64,000 nt of DNA from Aequorivita aurantiaca. GTDB lineage: Bacteria; Bacteroidota; Bacteroidia; Flavobacteriales; Flavobacteriaceae. The stretch spans positions 1 to 64,000 of the forward strand of contig NZ_JAUGQQ010000001.1 of the NCBI RefSeq assembly GCF_030410135.1. Direction: 5' to 3'. The position numbers and the translations under genes were made by a program. Below the pieces are notes generated by a model. It did not search any database, was not told where the DNA came from, and saw nothing but the letters and a program-made list of their open reading frames with translations. Shown one piece after another: positions 14,738 through 23,328 of this stretch (the first letter of the stretch is position 1; every line of letters starts with the position of its first letter).

Positions 14738-15619
14738 ATGAAATCGCTCCTTTCTATTTTCGTATTTTTCTTTTTCCTTTTTTCAATTACACTACAGGCG
14801 CAACAAGAATATACTGTTGATGGGCAAACCTATAATTTAAATACCGATGTTGAAGGTTCGTTGACACTGCTTTGGAATTCCATAAATGGCGAATACCGCT
14901 ATTTTTCAAAAAAAGGAAATGCAATTGTTGAGCTTAAAAACACAAAACAAGACGGCGATTTTCAGGAAGAATATAAAGAAACGCTCAAACAACAAACTAG
15001 TGATGCCGCGGTTTCCACGAAAAATTTAAAGTTGACGCTCCCCAGCCTTCACGACTTTTTTGTGGAATACAATAAACAGAAGGATCCCGGTTTTACTGAT
15101 GAAAAACAATCGATTGATTTACAACTTCGGATCGGATTTTTTGGAGGTGTGGGCAATAGTATTTATTCCGAAAATCCCACCAATGCTTTACAGCCATTGG
15201 CCGGGGCGGACTTGGAAATTATTGATAACGTAAAACTGAAAAGACACGCAATGGTGCTACGTTTTAAACAGACTTTTAAGAGTAATGACTATAAATATTC
15301 GGCTTCGCAATTTTCGCTGAATTATCGTTTCAAATTTGTAAAAACACCCAAGTTTGATGCTTTTGTCAATTGTAAATTTGCAAGTTTAACTTTTGTGAAC
15401 CGCGAGGAAATTATCATTGGAGTTGATGAAGCAGACCAACCAATTTATGCTGAAAACGGTAGCGATTTTAATGCGCCGATAACATTCGGAATTGGTGCCG
15501 ATTATAGAGTTGGCAATGGGTATATAACCTTCAATTACAACGATATTGTTGGTTTAAATGTGGAAAGCAATGATGAGTTTCCGATAGATTTTACGCTTGG
15601 CTACAAATTTAATCTGTAA
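14738..15619 (+). CDS. Secreted protein, probable outer-membrane beta-barrel
   Basis: The product is 293 residues. It has a signal peptide (MKSLLSIFVFFFFLFSITLQ, cleavage near QAQ). Residues about 120-293 alternate in the way of a small beta-barrel (AMVLRFKQTF, QFSLNYRFKF, ITFGIGADYRVGNGYITFNY) and end FTLGYKFNL, with a hydrophobic C-terminal strand. The first 100 residues after the signal are a separate domain. No named family recognised. It stands alone and ends next to a convergent lipoprotein gene. Confidence 0.7.
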   Translation: MKSLLSIFVFFFFLFSITLQAQQEYTVDGQTYNLNTDVEGSLTLLWNSINGEYRYFSKKGNAIVELKNTKQDGDFQEEYKETLKQQTSDAAVSTKNLKLTLPSLHDFFVEYNKQKDPGFTDEKQSIDLQLRIGFFGGVGNSIYSENPTNALQPLAGADLEIIDNVKLKRHAMVLRFKQTFKSNDYKYSASQFSLNYRFKFVKTPKFDAFVNCKFASLTFVNREEIIIGVDEADQPIYAENGSDFNAPITFGIGADYRVGNGYITFNYNDIVGLNVESNDEFPIDFTLGYKFNL

Positions 15620-16099
15620 TCAATTAGTTTGAATTATCACCGGCAAAGTGAACTGTGTTTTCACGGGAATTCCGCGTTTATAGGCTGGGGCCACAGGTTG
15701 CAGAGAATCGATGCTCTGCAAAATCCAAGTTTCCAGATTTGGAAATTCTTTCCGCAATAGTGTATCCATTTTTATTTCGAGAATTGAAAGCTGGCCGGTG
15801 CTATTTACTTCAAAATTTACCTTTACGGTATCGTAAACTTCCCGTACAGCGACCATATTTTCGTGGCTAATGGACTGATAAAGCTGTGAACTTATTGTAT
15901 TTATAAAACATTCCTTTTGTTCTGGTTTTTCCAATTTATTCTCGCAGTGGGAAAAGGAGGGATATCGGTCCACGTCTTTCCAATCTATTGTTCCCATTTC
16001 TTCTTTGAAAATTTCTTCGGAAGAAACCTTTTCGGTCTTAAAAAACTGGCAGGAGGTTGCCACCGCGAAAAGAAAAATGAAAAGAAACCGTTTTGCCAT
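15620..16099 (-). CDS. Lipoprotein with TonB-like C-terminal domain
   Basis: The product is 159 residues from ATG 16099 (MAKRFLFIFLFAVATSC); longer in-frame starts lack a signal. The lipobox is at ATSC, so it is probably a lipoprotein. The C-terminal ~90 residues carry the TonB-C pattern (VKVNFEVNSTGQLSILEI, then LETWILQSIDSLQPVAPAYK, ending PVKTQFTLPVII), as in many Bacteroidota envelope proteins with energy-transducer-like domains but no proline-rich stalk. It lies divergent to nothing; the nitroreductase gene starts upstream on the same strand with 83 nt between them. Confidence 0.75.
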   Translation of the reverse strand: MAKRFLFIFLFAVATSCQFFKTEKVSSEEIFKEEMGTIDWKDVDRYPSFSHCENKLEKPEQKECFINTISSQLYQSISHENMVAVREVYDTVKVNFEVNSTGQLSILEIKMDTLLRKEFPNLETWILQSIDSLQPVAPAYKRGIPVKTQFTLPVIIQTN

Positions 16100-16182
16100 T
16101 CCAGAAAATTCTACTTTGAAAAGTACAAATTTATTGAAACTTACACGATTAATGGAAAGTATATTGTAAAGGAAAAATATCG

Positions 16183-16737
16183 TTAAATCCAAACAGTTTT
16201 TTCGGCAATGTTGCTTTTGCGCGTGCCTTCAGGAAGTTTTCCGTCATACTTACCCAAATAGAAAAACCCGAGACAGCATTCCCCTTCTTCATGTTGGATA
16301 AATTGGTCAAAATATTTTCTGAGACCTGGGGACGACCAATATGCGCCAATTCCCATCTCATGAGCGGTTAACCACATATTTTGAACAGCCATTGCAGTGG
16401 CGGCTATTTCTTCCCATTCCGGCAGGCTTTCCGAGGGGTCGCGCTGCATGCAGATTGCTATAACGCAGCCGGCCTTTACAGGGTTGTCCATAAATTTCTT
16501 GTATGTAAATTCAGAAAAATTCTCCGTGGTATGTTTATACGTTTCCGCCAAAAACTTTCCGAGTGCAACCTGTGATGTGCCATGAAAAACCTTGAAACGC
16601 CATGGTTCTGTACGTTTATGGGTGGGGGCCCAATTCGCGGCTTCCAAAATGGCGGAGATTTCTTCCTTTCTGATTGGCTGGTTGTTGTATTGCGCGGGAA
16701 ATACTGCGCGTCGGTTTCTGATAATTTCTGAAATCAT
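16183..16737 (-). CDS. Nitroreductase family protein
   Basis: The product is 184 residues. The FMN-binding nitroreductase fold is indicated by the N-terminal IIRNRRAVFPAQYNN, by ILEAANWAPTHKRTEPWRF and by AVQNMWLTAHEMGIGAYWSS. Members are homodimeric flavin enzymes that reduce nitro compounds, quinones or enals with NAD(P)H. Length and motifs are closest to the short YdjA-type subgroup. The physiological substrate cannot be inferred from the neighbours. Confidence 0.9.
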   Translation of the reverse strand: MISEIIRNRRAVFPAQYNNQPIRKEEISAILEAANWAPTHKRTEPWRFKVFHGTSQVALGKFLAETYKHTTENFSEFTYKKFMDNPVKAGCVIAICMQRDPSESLPEWEEIAATAMAVQNMWLTAHEMGIGAYWSSPGLRKYFDQFIQHEEGECCLGFFYLGKYDGKLPEGTRKSNIAEKTVWI

Positions 16738-17059
16738 TTATATTAATTTGCACGTGAATATACTAAAAGCTAAAGGGGAAAAAAAAATTATTTATATAGA
16801 ATCTCCACACGCCGAATAGTACATTTCATTGTAACAATACAACTATTGTAAGTTTCAATTCTATAAAGGTTTTTCTTTTGGGAATAGACGTTGAAACTAA
16901 TGATGAGGCATTTTTTTCGACTTGTTTTTTAAATCCCCACGAGACATTTGTACATCTAAAACCAAATACACCGGTAGTCATTAAGTCAGATAGCACCATT
17001 CGGTCACAGTATGGCGCCACGAATGTGAACTATGAATAATTGGCTGTCACTACTCAAAT
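16738..17059. other. Gene-poor stretch
   Basis: No frame here has convincing protein character, no RNA gene fold is evident and no strong hairpin was seen. It lies at the left end of the loose accessory patch 16738-21186. Confidence 0.5.
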
Positions 17060-17182
17060 TTATACCGTGTGGATTATGATAGAGTAAAGTGCCATTAGGG
17101 CGGCAAAAAATGCAATAATGAAATAAATTTTGAACGAGGCTCGATTCTTGCGTTCCGCTGATTTTGAATTTGGCAATCGCAT
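17060..17182 (-). CDS. Possible small single-helix membrane protein
   Basis: A 40-codon frame starts at ATG 17182. A basic, polar N-terminus (MRLPNSKSAERKNRASF) is followed by one hydrophobic helix (IYFIIAFFAALMALYSIII) and a short HTV tail. This positive-inside layout is that of a genuine small inner-membrane protein. It lies downstream of the secreted protein at 17262-18068 on the same strand (79 nt from its stop to this ATG). An in-frame ATG at 17251 gives a longer but less plausible N-terminus. No family recognised. Confidence 0.35.
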   Translation of the reverse strand: MRLPNSKSAERKNRASFKIYFIIAFFAALMALYSIIIHTV

Positions 17183-17261
17183 TATAATTTTTAAAATTCG
17201 AAAGTTTGATATGCAGTTTTGGGCAAAGGATAAATAAGTTTGCCACCACAAGAAATGGCTT

Positions 17262-18068
17262 TTATTGTTTCATCATCTGGTATAATTCGACCGTTCCTTC
17301 GCTTTTGCTGTAAATAAGCCCCGTTATCATGGCTACTTTTTTTCCAGCGGTTACTGGATCTATAAATTTAGGAAGTGGGCCGTCAAATTCAATCATTAAA
17401 TGAATTAGAAACCCGCCGTCATAATAACTCCATTTTTTCAGTTCTCCTATATGGTCACTAACAATACTCCATTGCATCGGCAAGCCTAAAAAAGTACCTG
17501 TATTATCAGGATTTAGGATAGCGCTGAAATTTTCGTCATACATCCCCCTATAACTTCCGGTAATTATATCGTTTTCGATTTGAGTGACATTGCTGTGGAT
17601 AAAACAATTGCCTGTACTAATCTCATTGTTGTCAGTTACAAGTATTCTAGCCTTGGAAAACCCACCCTCAGTTTCGTCATAATAGGTTTTTATGCCTGGG
17701 CCAGGAATGGAATTATCGGGATGCAATAATTTAAGTTTTATAGGGTGGTTTATATTAAATGGGTTGGCAAATGAAACGATATTAGTTTGTAAATCAATAT
17801 CCATAATAATTTGGTCGCCACCGTTCCACCCGAATTTATTGGTAGTGCCCAATTCTTTAAATTCAAACGTATTATTGGTCATTGTTAATGGACTATCGAA
17901 GCGCTGGCAGGGTTCAATTAAGATAATTGCGTTATCCTTCTTTTTCAAGGTATAATGGGTATCTGTGAATAACGACATATAGGTACCTTCTGGAATTGAT
18001 TGGGCAGACAAAGAACTATAGAACCCTAAAAGACACAGTAGATTAAGGATTGTTGAAGTTGATTTCAT
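17262..18068 (-). CDS. Secreted protein of unknown function
   Basis: The product is 268 residues with signal peptide MKSTSTILNLLCLLGFYSSL and cleavage near LSAQ. The mature part has a repeated beta pattern; a DDxG-less segment LRILVTDNNEIS-like stretch and IITGSYRGMYDENFSAIL suggest a lipocalin-like or similar beta sandwich, but I cannot assign a family. It follows the frameshifted secreted gene (29-nt gap) on the same strand, so the two were probably co-transcribed and functionally linked in the periplasm or outside. Confidence 0.65.
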   Translation of the reverse strand: MKSTSTILNLLCLLGFYSSLSAQSIPEGTYMSLFTDTHYTLKKKDNAIILIEPCQRFDSPLTMTNNTFEFKELGTTNKFGWNGGDQIIMDIDLQTNIVSFANPFNINHPIKLKLLHPDNSIPGPGIKTYYDETEGGFSKARILVTDNNEISTGNCFIHSNVTQIENDIITGSYRGMYDENFSAILNPDNTGTFLGLPMQWSIVSDHIGELKKWSYYDGGFLIHLMIEFDGPLPKFIDPVTAGKKVAMITGLIYSKSEGTVELYQMMKQ

Positions 18069-18097
18069 ATGGAATATTTGATTATTTATACGTTCTG

Positions 18098-19476
18098 TTA
18101 TTTTCCCACCTCCCTCAATAAAGCATCCATTTCGCTGAATGCAACGGGTGTTCGGAGGTTTCTTTCTATTTTGCTATTTAGGAGCGATAATGTATTTTCA
18201 TTTCTGCGGAGCATTAAGGTTAATGCAAAACATTTATTATCCTTATCTGACCAGATTACCATTACTCCTGAATCGGCAGCGCTAACTATTGGATTATCTG
18301 AATTTGTACGGGACAAATATTTATAATACACTGGTTTTATTCCCAACAGTTCATTGTAATATTTGATTTCATCCCACATCTGTTGTTGAAATTCTGCCAT
18401 TGCTTCCACAGAGAAAGTGTTGGTTTGTACCTTTACTTGTTGTATTTCACCAATAAGTTTCTTTTTCCCCATTCTCATAAAAGTCTGCGATTCTATTCCC
18501 TTACCCGTAATTTGCCACTTGTTGGGACTTACGTTTTTCCAGTTGTAGTCGGGGATCAGTTGTTTGAAATCATTATACTTCAAATCTACCGTATATCCGG
18601 AAATGATGCTGATTTGGTGTAGATTTTCAAAATTTTCCGAAAAAGTGCCCGCTTCAAAAAATTGTTCGAGGGTTGCCTGATCCAGTGACGCATCAAACGA
18701 TTTGCCCCTATTCTCAAATTCAAATAATATTTCCGATTTAGACTTCTTTAACCGTGCTTTGGCTTTATCCATAAATGTTTTGGATTCTTTCTTATAGGTT
18801 GCAGATTCGGCAATTGCCCCAATGGTGGTTAGCGCCCCCAAGCCTGGATCATAATTTCGGGCTTCCCCCGCAGCTGAATGACTCAAATCTGAAATCATGG
18901 ACTTTATTTTCAAATGCTTGGTTTCAAGACTATTCAAGTTTTTTGATCGTCCGTCGTAATCCTTATTAATTTCTTCTACTGAAAGGAAATACCTATGCTC
19001 CATTACGGAGTTCTCCTTCACAGCATTCTCAATCTTTGTGAGTTCCGCTTGCAACTGCTCATAAGAACTATCGATTTGGTTAATAGCGTCTAAATAATTT
19101 AACCCGTTTATCAACGCATCCATTTCTGACTGAAATGCAGTGTGTTCAGCAATAGATGGGGTTGCCGCCGCATTGCCGGCAGGTGGAGTTCCCCATTTTG
19201 GAGATTTTCCCAAAAGTTCGGGGCAACAGTCGGTTCCCATGGATTTGATGTTCGACTTGGTGTCATTTATACTTTTTTCTATACCCCATTTTCCGCAATG
19301 CAATAAAGGTTGGCCAGCCAGGCGCACATGGAACATCCTTGGGCATCCTCGGAATTTCGGGTGAGTTCCGCATATTTTTTCATGTTTGCATTTTCCATTT
19401 CGGAGCATTGGGCGTAAGCTACGTCCGAAAATATGATTAACAGGAATACAAGAATACCGGGGAGGGCGTTTTTCAT
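18098..19476 (-). pseudogene. Large secreted protein of unknown function, frameshifted near its N-terminus
   Basis: Translation begins at ATG 19476 with a signal peptide (MKNALPGILVFLLIIFSDVA, cleavage near YAQC) and reads through CSMCAWLANLYCIAENG before hitting a stop at about 19280. The remaining ~390 residues lie in the -1 frame from IEKSINDTKSNIKSMGTDCC onward. One extra base in the AAAA or GGGG run near 19285-19292 restores a protein of about 460 residues. Features are an N-terminal cysteine-rich segment, a helical coiled-coil region (about 100-160), and an alpha/beta C-terminal part. Unless the frameshift is a sequencing error the gene is inactive. No family recognised. It probably formed an operon with the downstream secreted protein. 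Confidence 0.65.
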
Positions 19477-19575
19477 AGAGGATGGTTTATTGTTATTTTT
19501 TACAAACATAAATTCGATATTTTTATGAAAAAATAGCTATATGTAGCCATTTTTAATGTAAACCCATTCTCAAAT

Positions 19576-20331
19576 TTGGATAAAGTAAATAAGCTATTAG
19601 ACATCTGGGACCGCATTCCACAAGCAGTGAATGAGCAATTGGACCTATCCCAGAAAGATATTATCAATAATTATATGGACGTCTTTCATTTCGGGGAATA
19701 CTTCTATGTGATTTTCAACACACGGACCACAGAAATGGAATATGTGAATCCGAATGTCGAAAAGTTATTGGGATATACACAGGACGAATTTCAACTTCAG
19801 ATAGTGTTGGACAATTTACACCCAGACGACTTACCTTATTATTATCATTACGAACAGAGTGCCGTTAGGTTTTTCTCTGGTTTGCTCCCCGAATTATTTT
19901 TTAAATACAAGTTTGCATATGATTATAGACTGAAAATAAAGGACAATAGTTACAAAAGGATTCAGCAACAGATTGTTCCCCTTTATTATTTTCCAGAGGG
20001 CGGGGCTCGCACACTAGGGATTTTCACAGATTTAACACACCTAAATATTCAGGGAATCCCAAAGCTCTCTTTTATTGGAATGAAGGGAGCTCCCTCTTAT
20101 TACAATGTGCATTTGAAGGAAGAATTTCATCTATCCTCCAATATTTTTACCAAAAAAGAGGTGGAGATTCTAAATTACATAGCGAAAGGATTGACAAGTG
20201 AGCATATAGCCAAACATCTGAACCGAAGTATTTTTACTGTTCGAAACCACCGAAAAAATCTTTTGCACAAATCGGGTTGCGCCAGCGTACCAGAACTTTT
20301 AGTGAAATCCATACGGGAAGGTTGGGTATAA
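19576..20331 (+). CDS. PAS-LuxR family transcriptional regulator
   Basis: The product is 251 residues. A PAS-like sensor domain (about 35-145) contains YVIFNTRTTEMEYVNPNVEK, LLGYTQDEF and LHPDDLPYYYHYE, the last matching the PAS 'HPDD' region. The C-terminal LuxR-type HTH (about 185-251) reads FTKKEVEILNYIAKGLTSEH and RSIFTVRNHRKNLLHKSG. The start is TTG 19576: an in-frame stop lies just upstream and the first in-frame ATG is inside the protein at 19675. It is divergent from the two secreted-protein genes and lies 99 bp from them, so it is a candidate regulator of that pair. The signal sensed is unknown. Confidence 0.85.
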   Translation: MDKVNKLLDIWDRIPQAVNEQLDLSQKDIINNYMDVFHFGEYFYVIFNTRTTEMEYVNPNVEKLLGYTQDEFQLQIVLDNLHPDDLPYYYHYEQSAVRFFSGLLPELFFKYKFAYDYRLKIKDNSYKRIQQQIVPLYYFPEGGARTLGIFTDLTHLNIQGIPKLSFIGMKGAPSYYNVHLKEEFHLSSNIFTKKEVEILNYIAKGLTSEHIAKHLNRSIFTVRNHRKNLLHKSGCASVPELLVKSIREGWV

Positions 20332-20738
20332 ACGTAATGTCCGTGGCAGGTTAGTATCCTTCTGAATCAACAATCTGATTAGCAAGCGCCACTTTCACAT
20401 GGACAATAGTTAAATAGGTGCGCCCATGCATAGCAATTGTAACAACCAACCTACTCCGAAAATGCCTTCTGTAATGAGTGCCTTGCGCCCCCAAGTATTA
20501 TTGTTTCTTCCTAGTCGAGAAGGATCCCCGCCAAGCTTCGATTGACCATTAAAAGAAAGCTTTACATATTTTTTAATACTTCAAATTCTTAAAACTTTGA
20601 AAAAATCCAACATGCGGCAGCTTCCGCCATTGTTGCGATATCGATCGCTCAGGCTAATACACCCCCCCATCCGTGAAGGAATTACGTTGCTCACTATAAT
20701 ATTAAACTTTTTTTTAGGCTTATAAAGCGCGAGCAATG
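20332..20738. other. Gene-poor stretch with a probable gene remnant
   Basis: No complete gene is visible. The minus strand carries a protein-like frame without a start codon (listed separately, 20410-20580). Nothing else structured was seen. Confidence 0.5.
20410..20580 (-). pseudogene. Possible C-terminal remnant of an unknown gene
   Basis: A 56-codon frame lies between an in-frame TGA and TAA and lacks any ATG, GTG or TTG near its beginning. It reads YVKLSFNGQSKLGG, then NNTWGRKALITEGIFGVGWL and ends LQLLCMGAPI. It is compositionally protein-like (glycine and tryptophan rich, one hydrophobic segment). I cannot identify it. It may be the tail of a decayed gene or a very small protein using an unusual start. 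Confidence 0.3.
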
Positions 20739-21185
20739 TTATTCCTCATCCTCAGTAATGGCATTTAGGATTAAACCTGTTGCCAATCCTCCAGTTAAAT
20801 AGTACGCTATGGTTAAGACCTGGGTTTTTGTGTTTTTCGTGACAGGTTTAGGATTAAGACCTAATGGCTTTGGAAGGACCACCGCACCGACTCCGGCAGA
20901 TAAGCCATAAAAAATGGCGCGTTTCCATAAATGCTCTCTACCGCCCATTCCTATCATGCTATAGTATAAGGTATTGCCAACAATATCGGCGGCCAATGTG
21001 GCCTTATATAAGGTGGGCTTATCTTCAATAGTAGTATCAAATTGATGCAATGTTTTTTGAATTGCTTCTTCACCCAGCAGGTCTACTCGTGGCATATAAG
21101 CAGCTTTATTCTTTAGGGTTTCATGGAGTATATTGAGGGTGAGCGCGCCCCCTAGCGCTGCCAATAAATTTTTTAGTTTTCTCAT
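20739..21185 (-). CDS. Small putative membrane protein of unknown function
   Basis: The product is 148 residues. An N-terminal hydrophobic segment (LLAALGGALTLNILHETL) resembles an uncleaved anchor. The middle contains DLLGEEAIQKTLHQFD and a Gly-rich segment (ADIVGNTLYYSMIGMGGREH), and the C-terminal half has two more weak hydrophobic stretches (AIFYGLSAGVGAVVLPKPLG and YYLTGGLATGLILNAI) before the acidic TEDEE end. I have no family name for it. It stands alone with a 240-bp untranscribed-looking stretch upstream. Confidence 0.7.
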   Translation of the reverse strand: MRKLKNLLAALGGALTLNILHETLKNKAAYMPRVDLLGEEAIQKTLHQFDTTIEDKPTLYKATLAADIVGNTLYYSMIGMGGREHLWKRAIFYGLSAGVGAVVLPKPLGLNPKPVTKNTKTQVLTIAYYLTGGLATGLILNAITEDEE

Positions 21186-21426
21186 TTTACTTCTAATTTT
21201 TCAATAAAGATATATATAGAACGAAGATGTTATTAACCTTAAATTTCAAAGTTTAAACTCAAAAGGTTTTTAACTTTCCATGAGATAAGCAATTTCTGCA
21301 AACTTTCTACTATGAAAATAATTCGGAAAGGAATTTGGATTTTTTGACGAAAATTTTAACTAGTGTATTTTGCGGAACAAATCTTTACGCAATGTACCCC
21401 AAATTTAAAGCGAAACACCCAAAAAC
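21186..21426. other. AT-rich intergenic stretch
   Basis: Together with the terminator and the DNA up to the tRNA this makes a 347-bp gap between the gene at 20739 and tRNA-Asp. Apart from the terminator at its right end I see no gene, RNA fold or clear promoter. Confidence 0.5.
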
Positions 21427-21455
21427 AAAAAAAGCCCATCCATATGGATAAGCTT
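21427..21455 (-). terminator. Intrinsic terminator downstream of tRNA-Asp
   Basis: On the minus strand AAGCTTATCC pairs with GGATGGGCTT (two G-T pairs, ATAT loop) and is followed by seven T. It lies about 78 nt past the tRNA 3' end. Confidence 0.8.
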
Positions 21456-21532
21456 CTCATTGGTAGTACCCAACTTGATTGGGTATCTAAACCACAAGCC
21501 ACCTTTAAGTGACTCAACACAACATCTTGTTG

Positions 21533-21606
21533 CGGTCTGGACGAGACTCGAACTCGCGACCCCCTGCGTGACAGGCAGGTATTCTAACCAACTGAACTAC
21601 CAGACC
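21533..21606 (-). tRNA. tRNA-Asp (GTC)
   Basis: The minus strand folds as a full 74-nt cloverleaf. The acceptor stem GGTCTGG/CCAGACC is followed by discriminator G. The anticodon stem CCTGC/GCAGG carries loop CTGTCAC with anticodon GTC, and the T arm contains GTTCGAGTC. The CCA end is not encoded. A promoter-like TTG-N19-TATATTTG lies upstream (21708-21737) and a terminator downstream. Confidence 0.96.
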
Positions 21607-21707
21607 AATTTTCCATACCAGCCGAGGCGGGCGCTAACATCAGTTAGACTTAAAAGAAATTGTTACCATACCTTTCGGAATAAATTCCTTGCCGTATTAA
21701 GCGGTGG

Positions 21708-21737
21708 CAAATATACCACTCCATTTCATTTTCGCAA
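21708..21737 (-). promoter_or_regulatory. Bacteroidota-type promoter for tRNA-Asp
   Basis: On the minus strand TTG (21737-21735) is separated by 19 bp from TATATTTG (21715-21708), matching the TTTG/TAnnTTTG -33/-7 consensus. It lies about 100 bp before the mature tRNA, so a leader would have to be processed off. Confidence 0.5.
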
Positions 21738-21849
21738 ACTATTTTTTAAAAAAAATGAATTTTATTTTAAAGCTTCAATCAATAATTCCCATATAAATTG
21801 AATGGCCTTAAAAATGCAAACAACTACTGAATATTGGATACTTTTATTA

Positions 21850-22785
21850 TCAACCAAACTTCTGTCGTTCCACTAAATAGGTGGTCAAAATTTTATTGAA
21901 ACTCTCGTTGATATCGGTCAATACATATTTGATTCTGTATTGGGCGCAGCGCAGTTGAAGTTCCATAAAATAATCTTGCACAGCCCTTTCGTATTGCTCC
22001 TTAATATTATCGGCATATAAGTTTACAAATTCTCCCGTTTCAACATCAATAAATCGTTTAGGGCGATTGCTGAAATCAAAATTCACTTCATGCTTTTTAT
22101 CGAAAGTGTGAAATAGAATGACTTCGTGCTTGTTGTATTTTAAATGTTGAAGCGCCTGGAAAAGTTTATCCGCTTCGGCATCATTTTGGAACATATCGGT
22201 AAAAAGAAAAACCAGTGAACGGCGTTTCAACTTTTCAGCAATTAAATGTAGGTGCTCAAAAGTTTTGGTCCGCGCTTTTTCTTTTGTAGATAACAATGCT
22301 TGATTTAGTTTTTGAAGCAGCATTTGGTGGTGCCGCTCGCTGCCTTTTTCAGATGCATAAAATTCGTAATTTTCACTATAAACACTTAATCCCACCGCAT
22401 CGCGCTGCCGTTTCATTAAATTCATAATAGCTGCGGAAGCTAAAACTGAAAAGCCAATTTTGTTGAGGGAATTTATATTGAACTGTTTTAACTTGGGGTA
22501 ATGCATTGAGCTACTGTTGTCCACAATCAAATGGCAGCGCAGGTTGGTTTCCTCTTCGTAGCGCTTCGTATAAAGCTTATCCGTTTTGGCGAATAGCTTC
22601 CAATCTATATGCTTAGTACTTTCGCCCGAATTATAAATTTTATGTTCGGCAAATTCTGCCGAAAAGCCGTGAAAGGGACTTTTATGAAGACCGGAAATAA
22701 AGCCTTCCACCACCTGTTTTGCAAGCAGTTCCAGGTTTTTGAAACCCGTAATCTCGTTTATTTCCTTTTCAATTTTCAACTGCAT
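21850..22785 (-). CDS. DUF58 domain-containing protein
   Basis: The product is 311 residues from ATG 22785. It shows the DUF58 signature FAEHKIYNSGESTKHIDWKL and a vWA-like part with a MIDAS-type DNSSSM motif (HLIVDNSSSMHYPK), followed by RSLVFLFTDMFQND. Members sit in aerotolerance-type (BatA/MoxR) clusters or alone, and are thought to assist assembly of envelope complexes with MoxR AAA+ ATPases. No moxR or Bat gene is visible in this window on either side. It is monocistronic. Confidence 0.9.
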   Translation of the reverse strand: MQLKIEKEINEITGFKNLELLAKQVVEGFISGLHKSPFHGFSAEFAEHKIYNSGESTKHIDWKLFAKTDKLYTKRYEEETNLRCHLIVDNSSSMHYPKLKQFNINSLNKIGFSVLASAAIMNLMKRQRDAVGLSVYSENYEFYASEKGSERHHQMLLQKLNQALLSTKEKARTKTFEHLHLIAEKLKRRSLVFLFTDMFQNDAEADKLFQALQHLKYNKHEVILFHTFDKKHEVNFDFSNRPKRFIDVETGEFVNLYADNIKEQYERAVQDYFMELQLRCAQYRIKYVLTDINESFNKILTTYLVERQKFG

Positions 22786-22859
22786 AGGGAAGTGCAAAAA
22801 AGTTTATTTCATCAATGATGCTCGAAGAATTCGATCCGATTTTTTCGCTAACTTAAAAA

Positions 22860-23321
22860 TTATTCCGCTGTTTTTTTCAGAACATAAAGATTCGCCAAAT
22901 CGCCAGTTACTACACTACCATTTTGATCCAACATCCACAATTGGTTTTCGCCAACTTTGTAATTAAGGGTATCATTTTCGGTTTTCAAAAGTATTTTTAG
23001 GCCGGACGCGTCCCATTCAAAATTTCCGCTCTGTTCGAATTCATTCTCTCCTGTTTGCTTACCCAAATAAGTTTGTGATAGAATATAGGTTTTGTCATTC
23101 TTCAATTCCAAAACGGTTTTGATTCCTTCACAATCCGCACAGGGCGTAGTGCCTTGATAAACTCCCGCCCAATCCAATGAATTTTCAGAGGTGTGCGAAT
23201 CTACAATTGTGGAGTCAATTATTTCCACTGTTTCTTCGGAAGAAATTTCCTTTTTACTTTCGTTTTTACACCCTATAAATAGAATGGCAGAGATGCCCAA
23301 TGCTAATGCCGCTTGTTTCAT
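22860..23321 (-). CDS. NlpE-like copper resistance lipoprotein
   Basis: The product is 153 residues. MKQAALALGISAILFIGC is a lipoprotein signal with lipobox cysteine at residue 18. After a Ser/Glu-rich linker comes the NlpE N-domain: GVYQGTTPCADCEGIKTVLE with the CxxC pair, then YILSQTYLGK and an eight-stranded barrel-like pattern. E. coli NlpE is an outer-membrane lipoprotein that activates the Cpx envelope-stress response and confers copper tolerance. Here it may be only a structural relative. It lies 7 nt downstream of the ClpP-like gene on the same strand. Confidence 0.87.
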   Translation of the reverse strand: MKQAALALGISAILFIGCKNESKKEISSEETVEIIDSTIVDSHTSENSLDWAGVYQGTTPCADCEGIKTVLELKNDKTYILSQTYLGKQTGENEFEQSGNFEWDASGLKILLKTENDTLNYKVGENQLWMLDQNGSVVTGDLANLYVLKKTAE

Positions 23322-23328
23322 TTTAGTT

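Noticed and set aside
16826-17020. 64-codon minus-strand frame in the gap after the nitroreductase
   Set aside because: The translation has no consistent hydrophobic or helical pattern and no coupling to a neighbour.
21460-21801. 113-codon plus-strand frame over tRNA-Asp
   Set aside because: It runs through the antisense of a clear tRNA and contains no recognisable protein pattern.
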